Of a stretch of DNA of 42,605 bases, positions 14,546 to 22,831 are shown in pieces. The stretch comes from JAEZVV01 sp036652035 (GTDB lineage Bacteria > Pseudomonadota > Gammaproteobacteria > Burkholderiales > Burkholderiaceae_F). A program made the position numbers and the translations under genes. Below the pieces are notes generated by a model. That model was not told the origin of the DNA. It saw only the letters and a list, made by a program, of their open reading frames with translations, and ran no database searches. The first letter of the stretch is position 1; each line of letters opens with the position of its first letter. The stretch covers positions 1 to 42,605 of the forward strand of contig JAVVWR010000019.1 of the NCBI GenBank assembly GCA_036652035.1, read 5' to 3'.

Positions 14546-16069
14546 CTACTTGCCGACGTTCAGGTTGGCCTGAACGTTGACGCTTTGCTGCGTCAGCGCG
14601 GCGATGCCAGTGTTTTGGCTGATCACCAGGATGCCTGCAGCTGATTGCGCCGTGCCGCTCATGGTGTTGGACAGATTGAAGGTTCCGGCATCAACCACCA
14701 CCGATCCACCGTTGCCTCCTGTACCGCCCGCCGCGCCGTTGCCGGTGCCGCCGGTCCCAGTTGCGCCGTTACCTGCGCCGCCGGCGCCGCCGGCGCCTTG
14801 GCCGCCTGCGCCGCCCGAGGCGCCGGTGGCTCCGGTCGCGCCGTTACCTGCGGTCGCGCTGCCATTGGATGCCATGGTCGATGCGTTGCCGTTCGAGGCG
14901 CTGCCGTTGGTGGCTGAGCCGCCCGCTGCGCCATTGCCGGCGGTGTTGCTGGCCGTTCCGCCACCGCCGCCATTGGCGTTGTTGGTGCCTCCGCTCGCGG
15001 TCGATGTCGATGTGGCCGCACCGCCCGTTGCGGTGGCGGCGCCACCGGTGCCGGCGCCGCCGGTGCCCGTGGTAGTGGCTGAAGCCGCACCGCCCGTGCC
15101 TGAAGCCGCGCCGCCGCCGCCAGCACCACCCGTGCCGCCGTTGCCGCTACCGCCACTGCCGGAAAGCGAGCCGCCGTCGCCGCCCGTGCCGCCGTTGGCG
15201 CTACCGCCGCCGCCTTGGCTGCCGGCTCGTCCCTTGCCGCCGCTGGCGTCGCTATAGGCTTTGCCAAGGCCACCACTGCCGGCGCTCGATGCGCTTGCGT
15301 CGCCGCCCATGGCGTGATCCATGGCCTTGGCGCCAGCGCCGCTCGCGGTGGCATCGCCGCCGTTGGCGCCGCGTGCATTGCGCGCGCTGCCGCCGGCGCC
15401 GCCATTCCCTGCCATGGCGTTGCCGTTGGTGGCGTCGCCGATCGAAGCGGCACCGGCCTTGGCGCTGCCATTGGACGCATCACCCCCGGCGCCACCCATG
15501 CCGCCATTGCCACCGGTGCCGCCGTTGCCACCGGTGCCGCCGCTGCCTTTGCCGCCGGCGCCGGCGCCACCGCTGCCTTCGCCGCCATAACCCTTGCCGC
15601 CCACGCCGCCGATGCCGCCGTTGGTGCTGCCCATGTTGTAAGCGACGTTGCCAATGCCATGGACGCGGATGTTGGTCACGGTGCCTTCAAGCTTGCTGAG
15701 GGCGACTGCCTTGCTGGTATTGAAGGAGTTGGTGAAGTTGGAGGTTGCCGTGCTGCCGTGGTTGGCGGCTGCCGTGCCGTAGCCCTCGGCGGTGGCTTTT
15801 CCGCGGTTGCCGCGGTTGTCGCCGGTGCTCTTGTCGTTGCTTTGATCGGAGTTGTTCGAGTTGTCGTTGTTCGAGCTATTCCATTGTTTGGCGTTGGAGT
15901 TCTCGTTGGCGGCGGGGCCGGTATTGCCGGACTGGGTCGATGTTGCGGCGGCAGATTGCGAGATGCTGCCGTTCGACTCCGCGTCGTTGGTATTGGTTGG
16001 ATTGGCCCAGGCCGACGCGTACGCGCCAAGAGCGAGGGCAAGAGCCGACGCTAGCGTTGTCTTCCTCAT
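14546..16069 (-). CDS. Secreted Asn/Ser- and Gly/Ala-rich low-complexity protein, candidate fibre subunit
   Basis: A 507-residue protein. A signal peptide covers 1-22 (ALALGAYASAWA, then NP). Residues 23-92 are rich in Asn, Ser, Gln and Asp. Residues 108-147 are the only complex stretch in the first half (FTNSFNTSKAVALSKLEGTV, then NIRVHGIGNVAYN). Residues 148-455 are GG-x repeats with Ala, Ser, Thr and Asn. The C-terminus holds SAAGILVISQNTGIAALTQQ and then SVNVQANLNVG, an amyloid-like beta segment related to the tail of the next gene. There are no cysteines. AGGAGAGAACC precedes the ATG. It is the first gene behind a sigma-54 promoter. Likely the bulk surface or biofilm material; no enzyme motif is visible. 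Database labels for such proteins (adhesin, heme utilisation) should not be trusted. Confidence 0.75.
   Translation of the reverse strand: MRKTTLASALALALGAYASAWANPTNTNDAESNGSISQSAAATSTQSGNTGPAANENSNAKQWNSSNNDNSNNSDQSNDKSTGDNRGNRGKATAEGYGTAAANHGSTATSNFTNSFNTSKAVALSKLEGTVTNIRVHGIGNVAYNMGSTNGGIGGVGGKGYGGEGSGGAGAGGKGSGGTGGNGGTGGNGGMGGAGGDASNGSAKAGAASIGDATNGNAMAGNGGAGGSARNARGANGGDATASGAGAKAMDHAMGGDASASSAGSGGLGKAYSDASGGKGRAGSQGGGGSANGGTGGDGGSLSGSGGSGNGGTGGAGGGGAASGTGGAASATTTGTGGAGTGGAATATGGAATSTSTASGGTNNANGGGGGTASNTAGNGAAGGSATNGSASNGNASTMASNGSATAGNGATGATGASGGAGGQGAGGAGGAGNGATGTGGTGNGAAGGTGGNGGSVVVDAGTFNLSNTMSGTAQSAAGILVISQNTGIAALTQQSVNVQANLNVGK
14705..15628 (-). repeat. Gly/Ala-coding low-complexity region
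   Basis: About 920 bases of degenerate GGC/GCC-type repeats coding for GG-x units (for example GGTGGNGGTGGNGG). No single perfect unit dominates. Recombination or slippage could change its length, and short-read assemblies may misplace copies. Confidence 0.85.
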
Positions 16070-16138
16070 GGTTCTCTCCTCATGCAGGGGCATTCGAAAA
16101 GCGGAGCTGACGCCCATGGCCAGTCCGATAGCTTCACA

Positions 16139-16154
16139 TGCAGGATCGGTGCCA
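16139..16154 (-). promoter_or_regulatory. Sigma-54 promoter of the Gly-rich/C39 operon
   Basis: Read leftward, TGGCACCGATCCTGCA matches the -24/-12 consensus TGGCACG-N4-TTGCA with exact GG-to-GC spacing. The predicted start is near 16128, giving a leader of about 60 bases to the ATG at 16069. The adjacent gene encodes a sigma-54 activator, which makes the site credible. Confidence 0.8.
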
Positions 16155-16356
16155 CGTTGCGTAGGGCGATGAATTCAAATGGAAACCGGCAGCGCAACGC
16201 GAGGGAGATTTAAATCGGGCGTGGCGACCAGTTTTTAATTGTCACGGTGCTGAGACAAGTCGCTGGGAGTGGATGGCCTTTTCTTGCTGCCAGTGACCGG
16301 AGTGAAAGGCCAAGTGGACGAGGGGCGTCGCAGGTGTTGGCGCGGGACTTGTCAGA

Positions 16357-16378
16357 GGTGTCACTGAGATGTGGCACC
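16357..16378. promoter_or_regulatory. Inverted repeat, candidate upstream activator site
   Basis: GGTGTCAC (16357-16364) and GTGGCACC (16371-16378) form an inverted repeat with 7 of 8 pairs matched. It is about 210 bases upstream of the sigma-54 promoter, a typical distance for an activator hexamer. TGTC-N10-GACA at 16240-16257 is a second, weaker candidate. The rest of the 365-base interval 16070-16434 shows no gene. Confidence 0.4.
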
Positions 16379-16434
16379 GACCGCCGGTCCGGACCACGGG
16401 GCTGGTCACGGCGTGGCGCCTGCACGGTTTGGAG

Positions 16435-17805
16435 TCAGTCGACCGGTCCGGCGTATGGGCGGTGGATCGTGGGGCTGATGTCGTGCTTGGCGAGCAGGCG
16501 GTAGAGCGTCATGCGCGAGACGCCAAGCTGGCGCGCGGCCTGAGAGACATTGTTGCCGCTGTTGCGCAGGCTGACCAGGATCGCGTTGCGTTCGGCCGCG
16601 ATGCGGGCATCCAGCAGATCGGCCTGGGCGTCGTCGCAGCGGGATGTGAGCAAACCAAGATCTTCGGCGCGGATCAGGCGCCCATCGGCCATCACCATGG
16701 CGCGGCGAACCCGGTTGATGAGTTCGCGAACATTGCCAGGCCAGAGATGTTGCGTCATGGCGGTGATGGCGTTGCGACTAAAGCCCGTGAGACGTGCGCT
16801 TTTGTCACGCACGAATTTATCGAAATAGTGCTGGGCGAGCAGTTCGATGTCTTCCGGTCGGCAACGCAGCGGCGGCACCTCGATCGGCAGCACGTTCAGC
16901 CGATGGAATAAATCCTCGCGGAACTTGCCCGCGGCCACGGCCTTCTCAAGGTTGATGTTGGTCGCCACGATGACACGCACGTCGACCTGGGTCGGCTGCA
17001 CCGAACCGATTCGGACGATGCTGCCCTCTTGCAGAACGCGCAGCAAATTGCACTGCAGATCGAGCGGAAGGTCGCCGATCTCGTCGAGAAACAAAGTGCC
17101 GCCGTGGGCGGCTTCGATCACGCCTACGCGATCGCTGCTGGCGCCGGTGAAGGAGCCCTTGGTGTGGCCGAAGAGTTCGGACTGAATCAATTGCGGCTGA
17201 ATGGCTCCGCAGTTGATGGCAACGAAGGGCTGGGCCGCACGGGATGACCGTTGGTGGATGGTGAGCGCGGTCAGTTCTTTGCCGGTACCACTTTCGCCAT
17301 TGATCACAACGGTGGCGTCGACCGCGGCGACGCGGCGGATCTGTTTGAGCAAGGCCTGGGTGGCTGCGCTCTGGCCGATCAGGTTCTTGTCCGAGGGCGT
17401 CGCCTCTCGCGTGTGCAGCTCGGCGCGTCGCATCTGCGCCCGGCCGAAGGCGTGGCCGAGCGTGGCGGCCACATGTTCCGGACGCAAGGGCAGTGTGTGG
17501 TGATCGAACAAGTGGCCGAGGATCAAGTCGCGGCAGCCGGGCAGTTCGAGCGAGTGCGCGTCAAAGACACCAATCCATTCGAGATCAGACCGATCCTGTA
17601 CCAGCAAGCTCAGCGCGGTGCACTTGGATTCGCTGGCTGCCGTCGCTACCACCAGGCCGACGATGACGCCGTTCCGAGCCAGGATGCGACGCGCGACACC
17701 GACGTCGGGGGCCAGCATGACCTCCCAATTCACCGATTCAAGATGCGCCACCAGTTCGCCATGCGAATGGGGCGGCATGACGCACAGAACCTTGCGACCC
17801 GCCAT
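16435..17805 (-). CDS. Sigma-54-dependent activator with degenerate receiver-like N-terminus (VpsR-like architecture)
   Basis: A 456-residue enhancer-binding protein. Residues 1-120 look like a receiver fold without a clear acidic phosphorylation pocket. The AAA+ domain has Walker A GESGTGKE (170-177), the sigma-54 contact loop as GSFTGA (217-222, usual form GAFTGA), Walker B GGTLFLDE (235-242) and WPGNVREL (355-362). A Fis-type helix-turn-helix is at about 412-442 (NNVSQAARQLGVSRMTLYRLL). GGAGGAGTAA precedes the ATG. It is transcribed toward the Gly-rich operon, whose promoter is -24/-12, so it is almost certainly the operon's activator. The input signal is unknown; VpsR itself responds to c-di-GMP, but that is only analogy. 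Confidence 0.9.
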   Translation of the reverse strand: MAGRKVLCVMPPHSHGELVAHLESVNWEVMLAPDVGVARRILARNGVIVGLVVATAASESKCTALSLLVQDRSDLEWIGVFDAHSLELPGCRDLILGHLFDHHTLPLRPEHVAATLGHAFGRAQMRRAELHTREATPSDKNLIGQSAATQALLKQIRRVAAVDATVVINGESGTGKELTALTIHQRSSRAAQPFVAINCGAIQPQLIQSELFGHTKGSFTGASSDRVGVIEAAHGGTLFLDEIGDLPLDLQCNLLRVLQEGSIVRIGSVQPTQVDVRVIVATNINLEKAVAAGKFREDLFHRLNVLPIEVPPLRCRPEDIELLAQHYFDKFVRDKSARLTGFSRNAITAMTQHLWPGNVRELINRVRRAMVMADGRLIRAEDLGLLTSRCDDAQADLLDARIAAERNAILVSLRNSGNNVSQAARQLGVSRMTLYRLLAKHDISPTIHRPYAGPVD

Positions 17806-18256
17806 TTACTCCTCCCGGGAGGGCGAATTCCGACCGGTGCCCTGAGTTCCAGCCGCGCGACTTGGCTGACTTGGCGGGGGGGGGCACGCACGGCAAGATG
17901 ATGTTGCGGCGGCCGCTGCCGTCAAAGATGAGAAGCTAGGTTCAGCAGGATTAACCGATTGAACCGGCAGTCTCGTCGTGGCAGAGGGATGGGCGGCGCG
18001 CCGTAGCCGCTTCGGCGCCCGTGTCGCCCTTTCGCCAAAACCGTTGTAAAGACCCTTGTGAAGCCAGAGGTAACAGTGTGGCCCGCCAGGGGTGAAGCTC
18101 CAACCGTGACCGTCGGAGCCGTGCTCATCCCGGGGTAGGGCTGGCCGCCATCTCCTTGATCCCGCGTGTCCTTGCAACGGTGCGCCCCCTTTATGCTCAA
18201 GTCAGCGACGCAACGCCCGGCGGCGAGCGCGCATCCACTCTGGCCAAGGAGGCCCG
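17806..18256. promoter_or_regulatory. Divergent intergenic region between the activator and the amidase
   Basis: 451 bases without a supportable gene; it should hold both promoters. Visible structure is a run of nine Gs at 17876-17884 and the inverted repeat GGTTCA (17939-17944)/TGAACC (17960-17965). No clear -10/-35 pair could be assigned. Confidence 0.3.
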
Positions 18257-19564
18257 ATGAAGACGCCATTGAATCGACTGGGCGCGGTCCGATTGGCCGC
18301 GATGCTGGCTGACGGCGATGTCACGGCCGAGGCGGTCGTTCATTCCTATATGGATGCGATCCACGAGCTCGAACCCGAGGTGCGGGCTTTTGCGCACTTT
18401 GATTCGGTGCAGGTGCTGGAAATGGCGCGTGAGTTCGATGGCGGTGCCGCGCGCGGACCGTTGCACGGTTTGCCGGTGGCCATCAAGGACAACATCGATA
18501 CCGCCGGGATCCCCAGCGAATACGGGTCGATGATTTTTGCTGGTCATGTGCCGCAGGCCGATGCGGCTTGCGTGGCGGCCTTGTCGGCGGCGGGCGCGTT
18601 CACGCTGGGCAAGACGGTGACGGCCGAGCTTGCCAATTTCACGCCGGGCGCCACTCGCAACCCGCATAACCTTTTGCACACGCCAGGCGGTTCGTCGAGC
18701 GGCTCGGCAGCGGCGGTCGCCGCCCACATGGCGCCGTTTGCGGTGGGGACTCAGACCGCAGGCTCGGTGATCCGGCCGGCGTCGTTCTGTGGCGTGACGG
18801 GCTACGTTCCCACGCGCGGTCTGGTGCCGCGTGCGGGGGTCAAAGCCGTGTCCGACACGCTGGATGCGGTGGGAATGTTTGCGCGCGACGTGGCCGATGT
18901 GGCCATGATTGCCGCCGTGCTCACGCTGCAGCCGCGCCTGGCGGCGGCTGTGGATGAGCCGGTAGCGCCGGTGATCGGAATGACCATCACACCGTGGGCG
19001 GCGCAGCTGTCTCGCCCCATGCTCGACGCTGTACAGCACGCAGGGCGGCACTTGGCCCAGCGTGGCGCACGGGTGCAGGACTTGCGCTGGAACGACGCTG
19101 GCGGCCCGGATTTTGCCGGCCTGGCCGAAGCGCAGCGCACGGTCCAGCTCTTTGAAACCGCACGGGCCTTGGGCCCGGAGGCCGATTACCGCCGCGATCG
19201 ACTGTCCTTGCACCTGGCTCGGCTCATCGAGCAGGGGCGGGCGATCCGTGCGTCCGACTACGTGGCAGCGCTGGCGCTCGGGCGCCACTGCGCGCTCTCG
19301 ATCGATCGCCTCTTGGGGGAGGCCGACGTGGTGCTGGCGCCGGCCGCACCGGGCGAAGCGCCGCGTGGTCTTGGTGCCACGGGCGACCCGATCTTCAATC
19401 GGGCCTGGCACTTGCTCGGCTGTCCGCAGATTGCGATTCCGCTGCCGCATGCGCGCGGTGAGGAAGGGCTGCCGCTGGCGGTGCAACTGATCGCGCGGCC
19501 AGGCGCCGATGCGCGCTTGCTGTCGGCCGCGGCCTGGGTCGAGGCCGCGCTCGCCCGCGCCTGA
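18257..19564 (+). CDS. Amidase signature family hydrolase
   Basis: A 435-residue amidase-signature enzyme. The Ser-cisSer-Lys triad is visible: Lys77 in LPVAIKDNID, the Gly/Ser loop HTPGGSSSGSAAAVAA (about 142-156), and the nucleophile Ser170 in GTQTAGSVIRPASFCG. It resembles GatA but is shorter, and no gatB or gatC lies nearby, so a catabolic amidase is more likely than the tRNA amidotransferase. AAGGAGGCCCG precedes the ATG. The next gene is convergent, 3 bases away. The substrate is unknown. Confidence 0.9.
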   Translation: MKTPLNRLGAVRLAAMLADGDVTAEAVVHSYMDAIHELEPEVRAFAHFDSVQVLEMAREFDGGAARGPLHGLPVAIKDNIDTAGIPSEYGSMIFAGHVPQADAACVAALSAAGAFTLGKTVTAELANFTPGATRNPHNLLHTPGGSSSGSAAAVAAHMAPFAVGTQTAGSVIRPASFCGVTGYVPTRGLVPRAGVKAVSDTLDAVGMFARDVADVAMIAAVLTLQPRLAAAVDEPVAPVIGMTITPWAAQLSRPMLDAVQHAGRHLAQRGARVQDLRWNDAGGPDFAGLAEAQRTVQLFETARALGPEADYRRDRLSLHLARLIEQGRAIRASDYVAALALGRHCALSIDRLLGEADVVLAPAAPGEAPRGLGATGDPIFNRAWHLLGCPQIAIPLPHARGEEGLPLAVQLIARPGADARLLSAAAWVEAALARA

Positions 19565-19567
19565 GCG

Positions 19568-19990
19568 TCAGCCGGCGGATTGGGGCGGGTGTTCGGGCTG
19601 GCTGAGCGCCTTGGGTTTGCCGTCGGTGTCGATCGCTACATAGACGAGCTGGGCCTCGGTCACCTTGACCACTTTTTCCTCGCTGCCGTGGGCGCGTTCG
19701 GCATAGACCTCGACGTCCACCGTGATCGAGGTGCGGCCGACCTTGAGCACGCGGGCGTAGAACGACACCAGATCGCCGACCGAGACCGGCTCCTTGAACG
19801 CGAAGCTGGTGACGGCCACGGTGGCGACGCGGCCGCGCGCGTGGCGGAAGGCGGGGATCGAGCCCGCGATATCGACTTGCGACATGATCCAGCCGCCGAA
19901 CACATCGCCGTAGGCATTGGCGTCGGCGGGCATCGGCACCACGCGCAGCGCGGGCGGTTCGTCAGGCAGATGGGGGACGGTGTTGCTCAT
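19568..19990 (-). CDS. Acyl-CoA thioesterase, hotdog fold (YciA-like)
   Basis: A 140-residue thioesterase. ANAYGDVFGGWIMSQVDIAG is the typical YciA/BFIT active-site helix with the catalytic Asp, followed by the beta strands VAVTSFAFKEPVSVGDLVSF and VTEAQLVYVAID. Length is normal for a single hotdog subunit working as an oligomer. The start is the ATG at 19990; upstream sequence in the frame is not conserved. It is downstream of the short-chain dehydrogenase on the same strand (32 bases), so the pair may be co-transcribed. It hydrolyses short to long acyl-CoA by family knowledge; the preference here is unknown. Confidence 0.9.
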   Translation of the reverse strand: MSNTVPHLPDEPPALRVVPMPADANAYGDVFGGWIMSQVDIAGSIPAFRHARGRVATVAVTSFAFKEPVSVGDLVSFYARVLKVGRTSITVDVEVYAERAHGSEEKVVKVTEAQLVYVAIDTDGKPKALSQPEHPPQSAG

Positions 19991-20022
19991 GGGGGATCCT
20001 GCAATCTCTGAGGGGAATCGGT

Positions 20023-20823
20023 TTAGTGCGGGCGGGCCAGGGCGGCGCGCGCCATTCGGTCGACCAGGCGCGGCGCCATCAGCTTGAGCCACAACCCGAT
20101 CCTGGCGCGCGGAGTCATCACCAGCTCGCGGCGACGGGCACGCATGGCGACCACGATCTGGCGCGCGCATGCCGCGACGGACATGGCGCCTTTCTCATCA
20201 AGCCCGGACACGCCTGCACGAGCGCCCGCGCCGTTGAAGCCATTGCGGCGGATGCCGGTGGCGACCACGCCGGGGTAGACCACGCTGACGGCGATGCCGT
20301 AGTCCTCGGCTTCGATTCTCAGTGCGTCGAGAAAGCCGCTCTGGGCGAACTTGCTGGCGCAATACGTCGAGCGGGCGGGAACGCCGATCTTGCCGGCGAG
20401 GCTGGAGATACCCAGAACCAGGCCGCGGCTCGTCTTCAAAGCGTCCCACGCATGGCGCACACATTGAATGGTACCGAGACAGTTGATGCGCCACAGCCGC
20501 TCGTAGGTGGTGAAATCCGTGATCTCGTCAAACCGCGCGTGCATCGAGACGCCGGCGTTGGCGATCAGAACGTCGATCCCGCCAAAGCGCGCGATCGCGG
20601 TCTGCGCGATGCGGCGGCAGTCCTCGTCGAGCGTGACGTCGGCCGTCACCACTTCGACCTCGGCGCCCAGGGTGCGGCATTGCGCGGCCACGTCTTCCAG
20701 GCGATCGGTCGAGCGCGCGGCCAGCACCAGCCGTGGGTGCTCGGAGGCGAGCTGGCGCGCGAGCTCGGCGCCGATGCCGTCGCTTGCACCGGTGATGACG
20801 ATGCTCTTGCCCGAGTAGCTCAT
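20023..20823 (-). CDS. Short-chain dehydrogenase/reductase (SDR)
   Basis: A 266-residue classical SDR. The cofactor motif is TGASDGIG (11-18), the structural motif IANAG (about 88-92), the catalytic Ser in GISSLAGK and the catalytic YCASK pair (about residue 156-160). The C-terminal 40 residues are basic and hydrophobic (ARIGLWLKLMAPRLVDRMA), as in SDRs attached to membranes. The substrate is unknown. The gene is transcribed away from the ATM1-type exporter. Confidence 0.9.
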   Translation of the reverse strand: MSYSGKSIVITGASDGIGAELARQLASEHPRLVLAARSTDRLEDVAAQCRTLGAEVEVVTADVTLDEDCRRIAQTAIARFGGIDVLIANAGVSMHARFDEITDFTTYERLWRINCLGTIQCVRHAWDALKTSRGLVLGISSLAGKIGVPARSTYCASKFAQSGFLDALRIEAEDYGIAVSVVYPGVVATGIRRNGFNGAGARAGVSGLDEKGAMSVAACARQIVVAMRARRRELVMTPRARIGLWLKLMAPRLVDRMARAALARPH

Positions 20824-20932
20824 GAGTACGCTGTCATAATCGAGGGGTGCCGAGATTACCCTTAGTCCTTAGTCGCGCGGCTCTAGTCGCACTTCTGTCA
20901 TTGACAACCCGCGCCGCCTGAGCGCAACACCC

Positions 20933-22765
20933 ATGCGCTGGTCCAGCCCTCAATCCCCCGCCGCCGAATCCCGTCCTGGTCGCTCCGACTGGGCCACGCT
21001 CAAGACCTTGCTGCCCTATCTGTGGGCCTACAAGAGCCGGGTGCTGATCGCCTTGCTCTGTCTGGTGGCGGCCAAGCTCGCCACGGTCGGCGTGCCGATC
21101 GTGCTCAAGCACATGGTCGATGCCATGGTGCCGCCCCCGGGAGCGACGGTGGCGGCGCTGGTGGTGGCGGTGCCGCTGGCGCTGATCGTCGGCTACGGCG
21201 CGCTGCGGCTGGCGAGCGCTGCTTTCAGCGAGTTGCGCGAGTTCTTCTTCGTCAAGGTGACTCAGGCGGCGATGCGCACGGTGTCCTTGCAGGCGTTTCG
21301 CCATCTGCTCTCTTTGTCGCTGCGCTTCCATCTGGAGCGGCGCACCGGCGCGGTCACGCGCGAGATCGAGCGCGGGGTGAGCGGGATCGGCTCGCTGGTG
21401 AGTTTCACGCTGTATTCGATCGTTCCAACCTTGATCGAGCTGGCGCTGGTTCTCGGCTACCTTGCGATCAATTACGACATCTGGTTCGCCGTCATCATCC
21501 TGGTTAGTTTGGCCGCGTACATCGTTTTCACCGTCAGTGTGACGACCTGGCGCACGCAATTGCGGCGGGACTGGAACGAATCCGAAAGCCGGGCACGAGC
21601 GCGCGCAGTCGATGCCTTGCTCAACTATGAAACCGTCAAGGTGTTCGGCAACGAGGCTTACGAAGCCCGCCGCTACGACGATTTGCTCGCGGCCAGCCAG
21701 CGCACCGCGACCCGCTCGCAGCAGTCGCTCAACTTTCTCAACACCGGGCAGCAGCTGCTGATTGCGCTGGGCCTGACCGCCATGCTGTGGCGGGCGGCGG
21801 TGGGCGTGGCCGATGGCCGCATGACGGTGGGCGATCTGGTGCTGGTCAACGCCTTCATGATCCAGCTCTACATTCCGCTCAACTTCCTCGGGGTGATCTA
21901 CCGCGAGATTAAACAGAGCATGGTCGACATGGACCGGCTCTTTGGCCTGCTCGAAGAAGGACGCGAAGTGGCTGACGCGCCGGGCGCGCCCGCGCTCCGG
22001 CTGGCCGGTGGCGCAGTGATGTTTGACCGCGTGAGATTTGCCTACGATCCGCGCCGCACCGTTCTCAATGAGGTGAGTTTCACCGTGCCGGCCGGCACCA
22101 CCACGGCCGTGGTGGGGGCGACCGGCTCGGGCAAATCGACGCTGGCGCGGTTGCTGTTCCGCTTCTACGACGTCAATGGGGGCGCCATTTCGATCGACGG
22201 CCAGGACATTCGCAGCGTCACCCAGCAGTCGCTGCGAGAAGCGATCGGGATCGTGCCGCAGGACACCGTGCTGTTTAACGACACGATCGGCTACAACATC
22301 GGCTACGGTCGGCCGGGCGCGACGCAAGACGAGATCGAAGCAGCGGCGCGCGCGGCACACATTCATGATTTCATCGTTGCCCAACCCGACGGCTACGGCA
22401 CGCTGGTGGGTGAGCGCGGGCTCAAGCTCTCGGGCGGTGAAAAACAGCGGGTGGCGATCGCCCGCACGCTTTTGAAGCGGCCCGCGATTCTGGTGTTCGA
22501 CGAGGCGACCAGCGCACTCGATTCGCGCACCGAGCGGGCCATCCAGTCTGAACTTGAGGCGATCGCCCGCCACCACACCACGCTCGTGATCGCCCACCGG
22601 CTCTCGACCATCGTCAATGCCGACCAGATTCTGGTGATGGAGGCCGGTCGCATCATCGAACGCGGCACCCATGGCCAATTGCTGGCTTGCGGCGGCAGCT
22701 ACGCGCAGATGTGGGAGTTGCAGAGTCGTCAAAGCGAGGAACCTGCGACAGCGCAAACGCGCTAG
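20933..22765 (+). CDS. ABC exporter of the ATM1 (heavy-metal tolerance/Fe-S) type
   Basis: A 610-residue half-transporter, working as a dimer in the inner membrane. The N-terminal half has about six membrane helices; VKVFGNEAYEARRYD and RTGAVTREIERGVSG are characteristic of the ATM1/HMT1 group, which exports glutathione-linked sulfur species or metal-glutathione adducts. The ATPase half has Walker A GATGSGKST, signature LSGGEKQRVAIAR, Walker B AILVFDEATSALD and the switch AHRLST. All are intact. The ribosome-binding site before the ATG is weak. It stands alone between divergent and co-directional genes. Confidence 0.92.
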   Translation: MRWSSPQSPAAESRPGRSDWATLKTLLPYLWAYKSRVLIALLCLVAAKLATVGVPIVLKHMVDAMVPPPGATVAALVVAVPLALIVGYGALRLASAAFSELREFFFVKVTQAAMRTVSLQAFRHLLSLSLRFHLERRTGAVTREIERGVSGIGSLVSFTLYSIVPTLIELALVLGYLAINYDIWFAVIILVSLAAYIVFTVSVTTWRTQLRRDWNESESRARARAVDALLNYETVKVFGNEAYEARRYDDLLAASQRTATRSQQSLNFLNTGQQLLIALGLTAMLWRAAVGVADGRMTVGDLVLVNAFMIQLYIPLNFLGVIYREIKQSMVDMDRLFGLLEEGREVADAPGAPALRLAGGAVMFDRVRFAYDPRRTVLNEVSFTVPAGTTTAVVGATGSGKSTLARLLFRFYDVNGGAISIDGQDIRSVTQQSLREAIGIVPQDTVLFNDTIGYNIGYGRPGATQDEIEAAARAAHIHDFIVAQPDGYGTLVGERGLKLSGGEKQRVAIARTLLKRPAILVFDEATSALDSRTERAIQSELEAIARHHTTLVIAHRLSTIVNADQILVMEAGRIIERGTHGQLLACGGSYAQMWELQSRQSEEPATAQTR

Positions 22766-22831
22766 TCCTGGCTGCGGTTGCAACGGATTGGCGCCGCTAG
22801 ACTCAGGAAGTTCGATTTCCGGGTTGACGCA

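Noticed and set aside
14577..15257. Proline-rich open frame on the plus strand opposite the Gly-rich gene
   Set aside because: It is simply the complement of GGC/GCC repeats; it has no ribosome-binding site, and the minus-strand gene has a signal peptide, promoter and operon context.
14705..15628. CRISPR-like or VNTR array
   Set aside because: Units are degenerate, unspaced and in frame with the protein; no constant repeat-spacer pattern exists. No CRISPR array, tRNA, rRNA or insertion sequence was found anywhere in the window.
17876..17884. Run of nine Gs upstream of the activator gene
   Set aside because: It could be phase-variable, but it is too far from any promoter element I can define, and one homopolymer is weak evidence.
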